Shown piece by piece: positions 54,800 through 64,000 of a DNA stretch of 64,000 nucleotides (positions within the stretch are counted from its first letter, which is position 1; every line of letters begins with the position of its first letter). The stretch is from Vicugna pacos. Its lineage: Eukaryota > Chordata > Mammalia > Artiodactyla > Camelidae. Under the pieces are notes generated by a model. It saw only the letters and a list, made by a program, of their open reading frames with translations. It did not search any database and was not told the DNA's origin. Both the position numbers and the translations under genes were made by a program. The stretch is from NCBI RefSeq assembly GCF_048564905.1, contig NC_133013.1, positions 26,301,605 to 26,365,604 of the forward strand, in the 5' to 3' direction.

Positions 54800-55260
54800 A
54801 CTGCGGCTCTGAGGCTTACAAATGGTAGTTGGCCTTGCTTCTGCCACGTTGGGGCCCGCACGTTCCCTCAGGCAGCCCAGGTCATCGTCCAGCCACCCTC
54901 ACTGAGACATTTCCGAAAACTGACCGACTCCCTGTAACTTCTACACCCTGGGTCCGGGCCGGCTCTTGGAGGCCGCCTGGGCACTGTGTTTCCCTTCCTC
55001 ACAGCAGCCTTTCAAATGACAACATCCCTGTCCACATGAAACCTACCACGACAAAGCCCCAGTTCCACACACCGTTCAGGAAATGGGGTTGTCTTCATCT
55101 TCCTGTGGGTCCCGAGGCGTATTTCCTCCAGTCAAGTTCTCTTTAAAAGAGAGGAGCAAATGGGTGGGCTGACAATTAAAGGTGTGCCTCAATCAAACGG
55201 CAGGTGCAACTCAGTGACGGGTCTGGGTGATTTATAATGGACAAAACACTTCTGCGTGTT
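54800..55260. other. Upstream flank of the promoter
   Basis: No repeat or coding exon was recognised. A donor-like AAATG|gtagtt at about 54823 lies on the + strand downstream of the CpG island and could belong to a divergent transcript, but nothing else supports one. Confidence 0.4.
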
Positions 55261-55261
55261 A

Positions 55262-55412
55262 TTTCACCTGTCCTCCCAATGACCTTGTGGTGACTTAAGG
55301 AAGCAAAGCAGAGGTTATTACCCCCACTGAATAAATGGAGGAAAAATTAAGTCCTGAGAATAGAAACAATTTATACAAGGTTGAACAGCCAGAATAGAAC
55401 TATAGATTCCAC
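55262..55412 (-). repeat. MIR SINE (antisense)
   Basis: TCCTCCCAATGACCTTGTGG ... TATTACCCCCACTGAATAAA ... AACAGCCAGAATAGAACTAT is the reverse complement of MIR. Confidence 0.65.
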
Positions 55413-55639
55413 AGTCTCTTCACGTGTCTGTCTGCCCAGCTGGCAAAGAATCTGGGTATCCATCCATCCGTTTCAAATCAGAAGCAATGTGCAGGAGGAT
55501 GGAAGCTATGTTAACCAAACACATAAAATAAAGTTAAAATGCAAACAATTTTTAAAGCCATGCATGTCAAAGGGTATTAAATGATAGACAATGGTTGGAG
55601 AGGTGGTAATATATTCGCTCAAGCAAGCACCATTAAATA

Positions 55640-56200
55640 CAGTAAGTAGCTATGTTAGTTACAATACAGGTAACAGAAATGGGTAAGGCATGCATTTGCT
55701 TTCTAGGACCTCAGAATCTAATAAAAAAGACAAAGAGAGGTACCCATGATACCTGACAGTTAATGCCAAGTGAAAGGTACAAACCATATGCTCTAGGGAT
55801 TCAGATGAAGTAAAAATCTACAAACAGGAATAGCAGTGGCATTTCAGTCCCGACTTGAAGGATGAGAAAGTGTCCAAAGGGAAGATGCAAGAAACTAGTA
55901 TTCCATATGGAGGGCAGGTTGAGGAGCAGAGTAGCAGAGATGAGGATACTGACATAACCAGCCAGAATGCAAGGGTTTTTAAAGAAGATGAAGCCACAAA
56001 GGAGAGTTAGGCAGAAGGGCACTGAACAGAAGTTAAGGAGAATGAATTTTACTTGGTAGGTGATGAGAAGCATGGAAAATTGGCATAGGAGAGTGACACT
56101 ATCATAATGGTGGTCCAGGCAGGCTGATCTCTCAGGGGCATATAGAATACATTGCATTCAAGGCAAGAGGTATTTGTTATCTTCCCATCCCAACAGAGCT
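55640..56200 (-). repeat. Degraded L2 (antisense)
   Basis: TTCTAGGACCTCAGAATCTA, CCCGACTTGAAGGATGAGA, AAAGGGAAGATGCAAGAAAC and GGAGAGTGACACTATCATAA follow the antisense L2 order. Strongly decayed. Confidence 0.5.
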
Positions 56201-56279
56201 TGAAGGGGTCAGATTTCAGAAACGGCTTTTGAAGGTCCTCAAATGACACAGCAGTACTGCATTTAATATAGTAGTAAAT

Positions 56280-56445
56280 GGTTAGAAACTTGGTTTGAAT
56301 CCCAGTTCCACCTCTTGCCAGCTGTGTGACCTTGGGATGTCACTTAACCTCTCTGTGAAATAGGGTTAGCAAATACCTACCTTACAGGGCTTTAGGGAAG
56401 ACAAAATAAGATCGTATGTGTGAAAATACTTGATAAATTACACAG
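56280..56445 (+). repeat. MIR SINE
   Basis: TTTGAATCCCAGTTCCACCT CTTGCCAGCTGTGTGACCTT GGGATGTCACTTAACC ... CCTACCTTACAGGGCTTTAG is a well-preserved MIR. Confidence 0.85.
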
Positions 56446-56824
56446 CGGTGCACGTGCTGGTGCTTTCTATTTGCAGAGTTAAAATGACTTTCTGTGGGCT
56501 CCCTACAGGCAGGAGGATGGAAATGGGAGCCTGACATTCAGTCTCAGAGGCGCTCACCTTCCAGGTCCAGAGCTGCGGATGCTGTCAGACACCCTTCGCA
56601 GTAGCAGATGGTGCTCACAGTTGGGACCCTGTCAGTGCCCAAGGACACCCAGGGCCCTGCTGGGCTCCCACCTGCAAGCTCCCTTCCTAGACAATGCACC
56701 TGTGCTCAAGCTCCTGGGGCCACCAGCGTCTGCCAAGAACAGATCATGTCTGCAAAGGGAGATATAAAGCCACAGCTCAGTGCACAGAGGCTCCTAAAAA
56801 CCTATGATATTAACAAAGGTGATT

Positions 56825-56925
56825 TGAGCATTCAGGAGGTCCCAGGCACCTTACTATGTGCTGGGGATGCAGCAGAGAACAAAACAGATGTGACTTCTGC
56901 CCTCCTGAAGCTTATGGTCTAGTGC
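56825..56925 (-). repeat. L2 3' end (antisense)
   Basis: GGCACCTTACTATGTGCTGG GGATGCAGCAGAGAACAAAA ... TCCTGAAGCTTATGGTCTAG is the reverse complement of the L2 3' region. Confidence 0.65.
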
Positions 56926-56969
56926 CTGGAGGGGGCGGGGTGGATATGTGAATTACTCCGTGTTTTTTT

Positions 56970-57019
56970 AAACGCCGGTTATGTTTTCTTTTTTAAACGC
57001 CGGTTATGTTTTCTTTTTT
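56970..57019. repeat. Tandem duplication, 25-bp unit, two copies
   Basis: Two identical direct copies (starting 56970 and 56995) contain AAACGCCGGTTATG followed by a T-rich spacer. No difference between the copies was seen, which suggests a recent event or slippage, or an assembly effect. Confidence 0.92.
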
Positions 57020-57084
57020 AAAGATACATCTGTAATATACCTTAATAAGGTATAATTTTTCCTCCTAAGCTTTAATTTAATTAA

Positions 57085-57185
57085 TTTATTTACCTTTTTA
57101 AATTGAAGTATAGACAGTTATAATGTGTCAGTTTCTGGTGTACAACATAATGTCCCAGTCATGCGTATATATACATACATTCTTT
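57085..57185 (-). repeat. L1 3' tip (antisense)
   Basis: AATTGAAGTATAGACAGTTA TAATGTGTCAGTTTCTGGTG TACAACATAATG is the reverse complement of the 3' end of the younger L1 type seen elsewhere in this window. Confidence 0.7.
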
Positions 57186-57254
57186 TTTTTAATGACTCAC
57201 AAACTTGCATGAGGCTTTATTACTCAAAAGCTTTTCTTCCACCCATTTCCTGTT

Positions 57255-58440
57255 CCTAATAAGGTTTAATTTTATACAATAAAAAGCACGGATCTTATAT
57301 GTTCAGTTAGGCAAGTTTTGACACCTATCTACATTCATGTAACCACCATCCAAAACAAGATACAGAACATTTCCAAAAGCCCCAAGTTCCCTTCGAAGTG
57401 CCTCCTTCCTGTCAGTCTCCTACTCCCAAGGTTAACCATTGATCTGATTTTAATCACTGTGTCTTAGCTTTCCTGTTTCTGGACTTAATACGTATGAAAC
57501 CATACAGAATATACTCTTTTATATCTGCTTCTTTTATTCAGTGTAATTTTGTCTTTTAGCTTCATCCATGTTGTACGTATCAGTTGTTCATTCCTTTTAA
57601 GTGATGAATAGCATTCTGTTGTATGATTATATCACGGTTTGTTCCTCACTTGTTGATGGACATTTGAATTGTTTTCTGATTGGCTTTTTAAGCTGTTATG
57701 AACATTTTTGTACCAGTCTCTTTTGTAGAGATGTGCTGTCATTTATATTCAATAAATACCTTGGAGTGGAATTGCTGGTTGAGAGAGAGAGAGAGAGATG
57801 TTTAACCCTGTAAAAAACTGCCAGAGTTCTTCATGATGGTGGTACCATTTTGTGCTCCCACCAGCAAAATATGAGAGTTCCCGTTGTTCTTGCTGACATC
57901 TGCATTGTCAAGTCCTTTCAGTTTTAGCAACTTGAGTGGCTATATAGTGGTGTCTCATTGTGGTTTTAATTTGCATTTCCCTGGTGATGAATAATGTTGA
58001 GCCCCATTTCAAATGGCTTACTGGCCATTTGTGTATCTAATTCCATGAAGTGTCTGTTCAAATCTTTTGCCATGATTGAGTTGTAGGAGTTCTTTACATA
58101 TTCTAGATACAAGTCTTTTGTCAAATATATGTATTGAAAATATTCTTCCCATTCTATGACTTGCCTTTTCATTTTCTTAACAATGTTTTTGAAGGAGCAG
58201 AAGTACTTAATTTTGAATAAATTCCAGTTTATTAACTTTTCAGGTGGTTTTTATGTGTTTGTGTGTGTGTGTCCTGCCTGACAAATCTTTGCCTGCTCTA
58301 AGGTTGTACACATATTCTCCTATGTTTTCTTCTAGAAACTTTAATAGTTTTGTCTTTTACATCTAGACATATGATCCTTCTTGTATTAAATTGTGTGAAG
58401 TAGGAATTAAGGTTCATTTTTTCCATATGGATATACAATT
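57255..58440 (-). repeat. Old L1 3' end (antisense)
   Basis: Antisense order is clear: GTAACCACCATCCAAAACAA, TCAGTGTAATTTTGTCTTTT, TTGATGGACATTTGAATTG, GGAGTGGAATTGCTGG, GTGGTTTTAATTTGCATTTC CCTGG, AATCTTTTGCCATGATTGAG TTG, CTATGTTTTCTTCTAG. It contains a (GA)n run near 57780-57798 and (GT)n near 58257-58271. Confidence 0.85.
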
Positions 58441-59470
58441 GATGTTGCACAGGAACAGCCCTCAACCAATGACTGATGGAAATTAGCATATAAATACCCC
58501 AATTTCCTGTAGCTTGGTATAGCTACTGTGGAAAACAGCATGGAGATTCCTCAAAAGACTAGGAATAGACTTACCATATGACCCAGGAATCCTGCTCCTG
58601 GGGATATATCCAGAAGGAACCCTACTTCAAAATGACACCTGCACCCGAATGTTCACAGCAGCACTATTTACAATAGCCAAGACATGAAAACAACCTAAAT
58701 GTCCATCAACAGATGACTGGATAAAGAAGATGTGGTATATTTATACAATGGAATACTATTCAGCCATAAAAACCGACAACATAACGCCATTTGCAGCAAC
58801 ATGGATGCTCCTGGAGCATGTCATTCTAAGTGAAGTAAGTTAGAAAGAGAAAGAAAAATACCATATGAGATTGCTCATATGTGGAATTAAAAACAAACAA
58901 ACAAACAAAACAAACAAAACATAAATACAAAACAGAAACAGACTCATAGACATAGAATACAAACTTGTGGTTGCCAAGGGGGCGGGGGTTGGAAAGGGAT
59001 AGACTGGGATTTCAAAATGCAGGATAAACAAGATTATACTGTATAGCACAGGGAAATATACACAAGATCTTATGGTAGCTTACAGAGAAAAAAATGTGAC
59101 AATGAATATATATATGTTCATGTATAACTGAAAAATTGGGCTCTACACTGAAATTTGACACAACATTTAAAATTATTATAAGTCAATAAAAAAATGTTAA
59201 AAAAATACCCCAAATCCCTCACCCCTCGAGTGGGACAACATCTGAGATTTGTGTAAAACCCCATTTTCCCACAGTTCACTCATGGGATCAGGTTGCAGTC
59301 ACCCATGATGTAACTTGCTTGCTTGGTAATGATTCTTTTTTGGCTAATTTCCCTTCCCTGTCTCCCTCCCCTACCAGTGTTTCCTGGGATCACCTCTCAG
59401 AGTTACCACCACTGGAATTTTTGTCCCAGGGTCTGCTTGTGGGGGAACCCAAACAAAGACAGTGACAAAC
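58440..59470 (+). repeat. Ancient interspersed repeat (family unassigned), split by an L1
   Basis: Flanks at 58450-58502 (AGGAACAGCCCTCAACCAAT GACTGATGG) and 59203-59460 (TTGCAGTCACCCATGATGTA ACTTGCTTGC, GTGTTTCCTGGGATCACCTC, GGGTCTGCTTGTGGGGGAAC CCAAAC) match a repeat seen widely in mammalian genomes. I cannot name it; an LTR-type fossil is possible. It is old and degraded. Confidence 0.5.
58503..59202 (+). mobile_element. 5'-truncated L1 with target site duplication
   Basis: Sense L1 from CTACTGTGGAAAACAGCATG through ATGGAATACTATTCAGCCAT to GTATAGCACAGGGAAATATA and AGTCAATAAAAAAATG. The 11-bp duplication AAATACCCCAA lies at 58492-58502 and 59203-59213. (CAAA)n expansion at about 58889-58918. 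ORF2 contains stops; this is a dead copy. Confidence 0.92.
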
Positions 59471-61320
59471 AAGGCAGAGAGTTCCCTGCCTTCATATATT
59501 TAGCTGTAAGGTAGTCACATACAAGAAGATGGCACGAAAAGCACTGAGAGGAGAGAGACCGTCCAGTGCCTTGCTGACCAGAGGCAGCAGAACTGCAATT
59601 GTGATCAGGACTAATGAGTGACAGGTGGCTATGAGTTACTACATCCCCCTCTTAGGAGATTGTTACCAGTTTTTTTTAAACCTAGCCCTAAAGTATAAAA
59701 AAAAAATGGTCATTTATTTCACTGAGCATTTTTTGATCTCAAATCTATTTCACAGGTGGCACAGATGACAGAGAGATGCTGCTGCAAGAGTGGTCAGCAT
59801 CATTGTTGGAGGCAGGCTGCAGGGCTATTTGTGGAATCCTAGCATGTCTCTTTCAGAGCAGGCCAGGGACCCCATACATCCTCTCTCCCTAGGATGTTGA
59901 GTCAACAAATGAAGTGATGGCTTCCGTCTCCTTGGTTCTCCTAGATGATAGAGAAATACGCACCCTTAGTCTGCCCGCCATGTCCCTCAGCAACAGCTCC
60001 AGGGACCACACAGGCTGATTGGAAACTGCAGGGCTCTGCTGGTGGCTGTGGGGTTTCCCAGAAAAGCCCTGTGTGCATCATTAAGCCAGGTGAGGTGTCT
60101 CCATGATGTCAGACCTGGGGATGCTGTGTAAGAAGGGGATGTTTCAATGGAACGCTACACTCACTGCTAGAAAGCAGTTATTTTCTAGTTTCTACTCCGT
60201 TTCTCTCATCTGCAAAAACTAACTGCTCCATTTCAGGTAACTGAAGGATTTCAGTGTGACTGGGCACAGACAACCCCAACCTGCGCTGATCATGGGCACA
60301 ACAGGAAGAGAGATTAACATGGACTTTTCCCATTTATTGAAAGCATACAGAATAATAATAAGCTAGTATAAGTGTTTGCCTGCTGATAAATTTGGAGGCA
60401 CTTTTTACGAAGCTGGATTAGAGTCAGAAGTAAGAATTTCAAGCAAACCCTAAAGAAAGACCATGAACTCATACCTTGAAGGAAGGGGTTGTATTTTACT
60501 TATGTTGGAATTCAGAGTTCCTGGCGCATGGTAGGTCCTCAATTATTTTTGACAAAAGGATTGTAAATTTAATATGGAAGAGTGAAAGGGATAATTGAAA
60601 AAATCATTTTGAGGGTACAAAGGACTGACATGGGGGAAATGGTTAATGACTCTTTCCCGTCTTTATCGCCACACAAGTTGGAACAAGAAGAAACACCTTC
60701 AGCCATATCACAAAGAATTGGTACTAAAGCTAAAGAAGAAATTTTTGTATCTCAAAATCGTAACCTCAGAGCTGTCTGTTCAGGAAATTTACAACCCCGA
60801 AGCCTACAAACATGCAGTCAAATACAGGCGCGTGGACAGGAAGGCCCCCTCGAAGTCTCTTCCAGTTTGATGCATCACTTACTCCATTGTTTGTTGCCTG
60901 ACACAGGAGAAGTCTCTTAACTCACCTCCGCAGAGTGAGGCGGAGATGTTTGCAATTTACGCCTCAGAGGACAGATGAGAGCATCATAAAGAAAACGCTT
61001 TGTGCCGGAGGGTGACTCAGCACGAGCGTTTTTGAGCTTAGTTGTTGAGAGTATTTTGAATAATTGAGCCTGCAGCCATTGCAACTGCACCTGCAGCAGA
61101 TGGTAGGTTAGGACTGGCAGTTTTAGGGGGACCCCAGGGAATGGTCAGGGCTGCTTGCAGTTTTCTCACGCTAAAGGCTTCAGCCCTGAGTGTTTCCAAA
61201 TGAAAATCCTTTCCGCAGGGGATCATTCTAACAATAAATTGAGAGACCCAGAGAAAGAGTGCTTTTGAGGCGGGGGTTGGGGGTTGGGGGTTGGGGGGAT
61301 GTCACGTGAGTTCAACTAAT
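59470..61320. other. Intergenic DNA, unassigned
   Basis: No repeat was recognised. Two overlapping + strand frames at 60582-60920 are unusually long for the region, but their products match no family I know (see findings). Confidence 0.4.
61272..61308 (+). promoter_or_regulatory. G-rich quadruplex motif next to a CACGTG E-box
   Basis: Four G runs of 5-6 separated by TT (61272-61298) are followed by the palindromic E-box CACGTG at 61303-61308. Function is not shown. Confidence 0.5.
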
Positions 61321-61455
61321 TTGTTCATTCATTTATTCAGCAAGTATCTGCTGGGCTTGCTCTGCGCCAGACACTAAGCAAGGTAAGGGAGAAACAAATC
61401 TGAACAGGACACAGCTCTTCTCTTGAACACGCTTGTAGTCTGGCAAAGGGACAGA
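61320..61455 (-). repeat. L2 3' end (antisense)
   Basis: GTTCATTCATTTATTCAGCA AGTATCTGCTGGGC ... GCGCCAGACACTAAGCAAGG ... TTGTAGTCTGGCAAAGGGAC is the reverse complement of the L2 3' terminus. Confidence 0.72.
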
Positions 61456-61589
61456 CACAAATACAAATGATTTGCAGTATCATTTGCAGAAGATTGGAAG
61501 ATGCTCACCAAGGGCACAGACTAGGTATTGCGTTGGTGCAAAGAAGGAGCGATTCATTCAAAGGGGAGCAGTAGGAAAGAGACTCTCTT

Positions 61590-62020
61590 TTGTCTCGGGG
61601 TAAAATTCACCTAAGAGAAAACCCATGACTTTAACTATTTTAAAGTGTACGACTCGATGGCATATAGAGCATTTACAGTGTTGTGAAAACATCACCGCTG
61701 TCTAGTCCCAGAACATTTTCATCACCCACAAAGGAAGCCCCACACCTATTATAGTCACACCCCCTTTCCTCCTCCTGTGCTCCTGGAAACCACCAAGCTG
61801 CTTTCTGTCTCTGTGGCCTTGCCTGTTCTAGGTATTTCATATAAATGGAATCAGCTGATAGACGGCCTTTCACATTTGGCTTCTTTTACTCAGCGTAATG
61901 TTGTCAAGGTTCATCCATGTAATAGCTTGTGTTGGTACCTCACTCTTTTTAATGGATATTTGCATTGTCGCCACCTAGATGGAAACTCAAGAATGGTGGT
62001 TTATTTATTTCTGCATAAAA
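61590..62020 (-). repeat. Old L1 3' end (antisense)
   Basis: TTTTAAAGTGTACGACTCGA TGGCATATAGAGCATTTACA GTGTTGTG ... GAACATTTTCATCACCCAC ... CTGTTCTAGGTATTTCATAT AAATGGAATCA ... GTCAAGGTTCATCCATGTAA is in antisense L1 order. Confidence 0.75.
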
Positions 62021-62800
62021 ACGGCTTTGCTATCCTTGTAAAACAAAGCAGTACAGATTTCCAGGCACCATAGTATATAGTTAAGTTCACTCCTCTGAAG
62101 CTTCTCCCACCTCCAGACACATAACAAGGACAAGTCAAATAGAAGAAGAGATAACCAAAAAGAGATGGCAGGGATCCAGGACGAGGCAAGCATCCCTAGG
62201 ACTGGAAATCCACAACAGCGAGCAAGGATGAGGCCAGGGGCACGTGGGCTCTAGGTCTGGACCCAGACAGGGTTGGAAGGAGACTCACTGCAACAGAGAA
62301 ATAGGGACCAAACAGCTCCACACCAGGCACAGAACAGAGTCAGGCTCCCTGCGTGAACATGAAGCCGAGAATGGGAGTCTGTGTCCCTCCTTTGAAGGGG
62401 GCTTAGCAAGACTGCTACTCTGCTACTTCGTGTAACTGTTTTTAGGCTGATAGGAACCTAAGGAGGCAGCTGGACAGACACAGCCTCACAAGCAGGACCT
62501 GAGCCAAGTCTTCTGCAGGCTCTGAGGCTGGAGAGCCCCAACGTTTGGTGGGAGAAGGGTGCTGAAACATCCCTCTGAGACCTGGTTCTGGACTGGGGCC
62601 TGGGAGGGTAGGGAACACACCTCTCCACTACAAGAAAGTAAAGTAAAGAGGAAAAAGCAGACAGATTTCCACTTAAAATGATCTTAAAAATCAAAAATCT
62701 AAAAGCACATGAGGAAATAGAATTCTAGAAACACAACAAAAACAACAGGAATACAAATTCGCTTCTGAAAAAATTAATTGTATGAAATAGACAAAAATAC
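62020..62800. other. Intergenic DNA, unassigned
   Basis: No repeat or gene was recognised with confidence. Parts may be decayed L1 5' sequence. Confidence 0.35.
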
Positions 62801-63115
62801 AAAAATGCCTAAAAGTGACCAATACTGTCATGACCTACAACATGGACGACTATAACTCATGGATTATATGTTACAACCATAACAGTACAGATAATATATT
62901 GAACAAAAGAGGCTGGACACACTCCATAACACACGCATATAGTGACATAATACGAGGAAAACAAACTAATATACAATGTTGGAAGTCAGGACAGGGGTTG
63001 TCCTTGGAAGAGGGCCCAAAGGGTTGCTAGAAATCTTTCATTTCTTGACTTGAGTGCCTCAGGTGCTTGTTACACGGATGCCTTCACTTTGTGAAAAGTC
63101 ACTGTGTTACATGTA
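62800..63115 (+). repeat. Old L1 3' fragment
   Basis: AAACTAATATACAATGTTGG AAGTCAGGACAGGGGTTG ... TGAGTGCCTCAGGTGCTTGT TACACGGATG ... CTTTGTGAAAAGTCACTGTG follows old L1 3' order; it abuts the Tigger element. Confidence 0.55.
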
Positions 63116-63760
63116 CAGTCAATCCTCTTTATCTTCAGATTCCATATTCGCAAATTTGCCTACTCACTAAAATTTATTTGTAACCCCACAAATCAACACA
63201 TGCCACCTCTCTGTGCTGCTTCATAGACATGCTTTGAGGGGGAAATTCCGAGTCGTCAGAGCTGTGGTCCCAGGTGAGGTGGAGCAAGACGACGTTCAGC
63301 CTTCCTGTTGCAGCTCTCACATTACATACAAGGGTGCTTTTTGTAGTCTACCTAGTGACATGTTTTTCACATTTTCGTGCTTTTTGTTGGTGATTTCACT
63401 GTTTAAAATGGCTCCCAAGCATGATGCCGACGTGCTGGCTGGTGTTCCTAAGCTCAAGAAGCTCTGATGTGCCTTATGGAGAAAATCTGTGTGTTACGCA
63501 AGCTTCCTCCAAACACGAGTTACAGTGCTGTTGGCTCTGAATTCTATTTTAATGAATTAACAATATAGATTAAATATGGTATCTTTAAATGGAAACACAC
63601 ATGAAACAAGGTTATGTTTTGATCAGCTGATGAAATGATGTGGCCAGAGGCTCTCAGGAATCTAACCCTGTATGTTCCCTAGGAGCAATGGTTCAGTATT
63701 TACTAATTCAGTATTAAGCAATCCAGACATTTTCAATGTAATAACAACTAAGAGAGTCTG
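63116..63760 (+). mobile_element. Tigger-type (pogo/Tc1-mariner) DNA transposon, deleted copy
   Basis: Starts CAGTCAATCCTCTTTATCTT and ends ACTAAGAGAGTCTG, imperfect inverted ends flanked by TA on both sides (63114-63115 and 63761-63762), as in Tc1/mariner insertions. Inside, MAPKHDADVLAGVPKLKKL (from 63409) is the decayed N-terminus of a Tigger transposase. The frame is then lost: the following bases correspond to the family's VMCLMEKI...YSAVG...NE helix-turn-helix part only after a frame change. At about 645 bp it is an internally deleted, non-autonomous copy. Confidence 0.85.
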
Positions 63761-63762
63761 TA

Positions 63763-64000
63763 TTTCTAGATATTCACTAAAATAATTACTAGCGGATGTA
63801 TTTAATGCTAGCATGGAAATTTGTTTAAAATGCAAAGAAATTTAATTATTTTTTTGTAAAAATGTAAAATTGAAACTAAAGAAGTACACGATGGCAGACA
63901 GGAGGTGTCCAAAAACTAGTTAAATTATGGCAATGTTCAAAGGTAGGGTTAAAATACTTAATAACATTAACTTTATTATAAGAGTGAGGCATTATATGTT
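63763..64000. other. Right end of window, AT-rich, unassigned
   Basis: No feature recognised. Confidence 0.4.

Larger units (their letters stand above)
54290..54800. promoter_or_regulatory. CpG-island promoter of REC114, possibly bidirectional
   Basis: This is the densest CpG region of the window and covers REC114 exon 1 and about 300 bases upstream. It holds three CCAAT boxes, GC-box-like GGGGCG units and a TGACGCAA element (54554-54561, CRE/ATF-like). No TATA box is evident. The edges are judged by eye. The CCAAT boxes read on the + strand, away from REC114, which leaves room for divergent transcription. Confidence 0.8.

Noticed and set aside
54533-54937. Open frames through the promoter decamer array on both strands
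   Set aside because: A 10-bp repeat without stop codons is automatically open in several frames; the repetitive products (GEAGRSGAKR units) are not evidence of coding.
1-64000. CRISPR array, operon, phage or bacterial defence system
   Set aside because: No spaced direct repeats or dense coding; all evidence is for a mammalian chromosome.

Overview
The window is mammalian nuclear DNA, almost certainly from a camelid (camel, llama or alpaca group). The main evidence is three copies of a tRNA-Ala(AGC)-derived SINE of the camelid Vic-1 type (about 9965-10067 on +, 19050-19152 and 49554-49679 on -). There are also many 5'-truncated L1 3' ends of the kind seen in this lineage, over a background of old L2, MIR, hAT and Tigger fossils. 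Intergenic and intronic DNA dominates, and no bacterial-style gene is present.

One protein-coding gene can be supported: REC114, on the minus strand, covering most of the window. Five coding exons were found by reading splice sites and protein together: exon 1 (54326-54484, start codon at 54484), exon 2 (43759-43848), exon 3 (12621-12704), exon 4 (5623-5835) and exon 5 (426-512). All internal boundaries are phase 0, and together they encode 211 residues. Mammalian REC114 is about 260-270 residues, so the last exon, with the MEI4-binding C-terminal helix, should lie just left of base 1. REC114 is a meiotic protein of the machinery that makes DNA double-strand breaks (with MEI4, IHO1, ANKRD31 and TOPOVIBL/SPO11). 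Intron 3 appears to use a rare GC-AG donor.

Layout: 1-5622 is the end of the visible gene (start of intron 5, exon 5, intron 4), relatively GC-rich, with a hAT remnant and a twin-primed L1 close to exon 4. 5623-12704 holds exon 4, intron 3 and exon 3. 12705-43758 is a 31-kb intron 2 built largely of L1 and L2 fossils, including a young L1 nested in an old one. 43759-54325 is exon 2 and intron 1. About 54290-54800 is a CpG-island promoter with three CCAAT boxes and a striking 10-bp tandem repeat (GGGGCGAAGC, about 9.6 copies). 54800-64000 is upstream intergenic DNA with L1, L2, MIR and a Tigger element, and no recognisable gene.

I did not find an undescribed biological system. The most useful leads are the GC-AG intron, the promoter decamer array, the possible divergent transcription from that promoter, and several well-preserved retrotransposition events. 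Repeat family names were assigned by eye from remembered consensus sequences, so boundaries are approximate, commonly by tens of bases.
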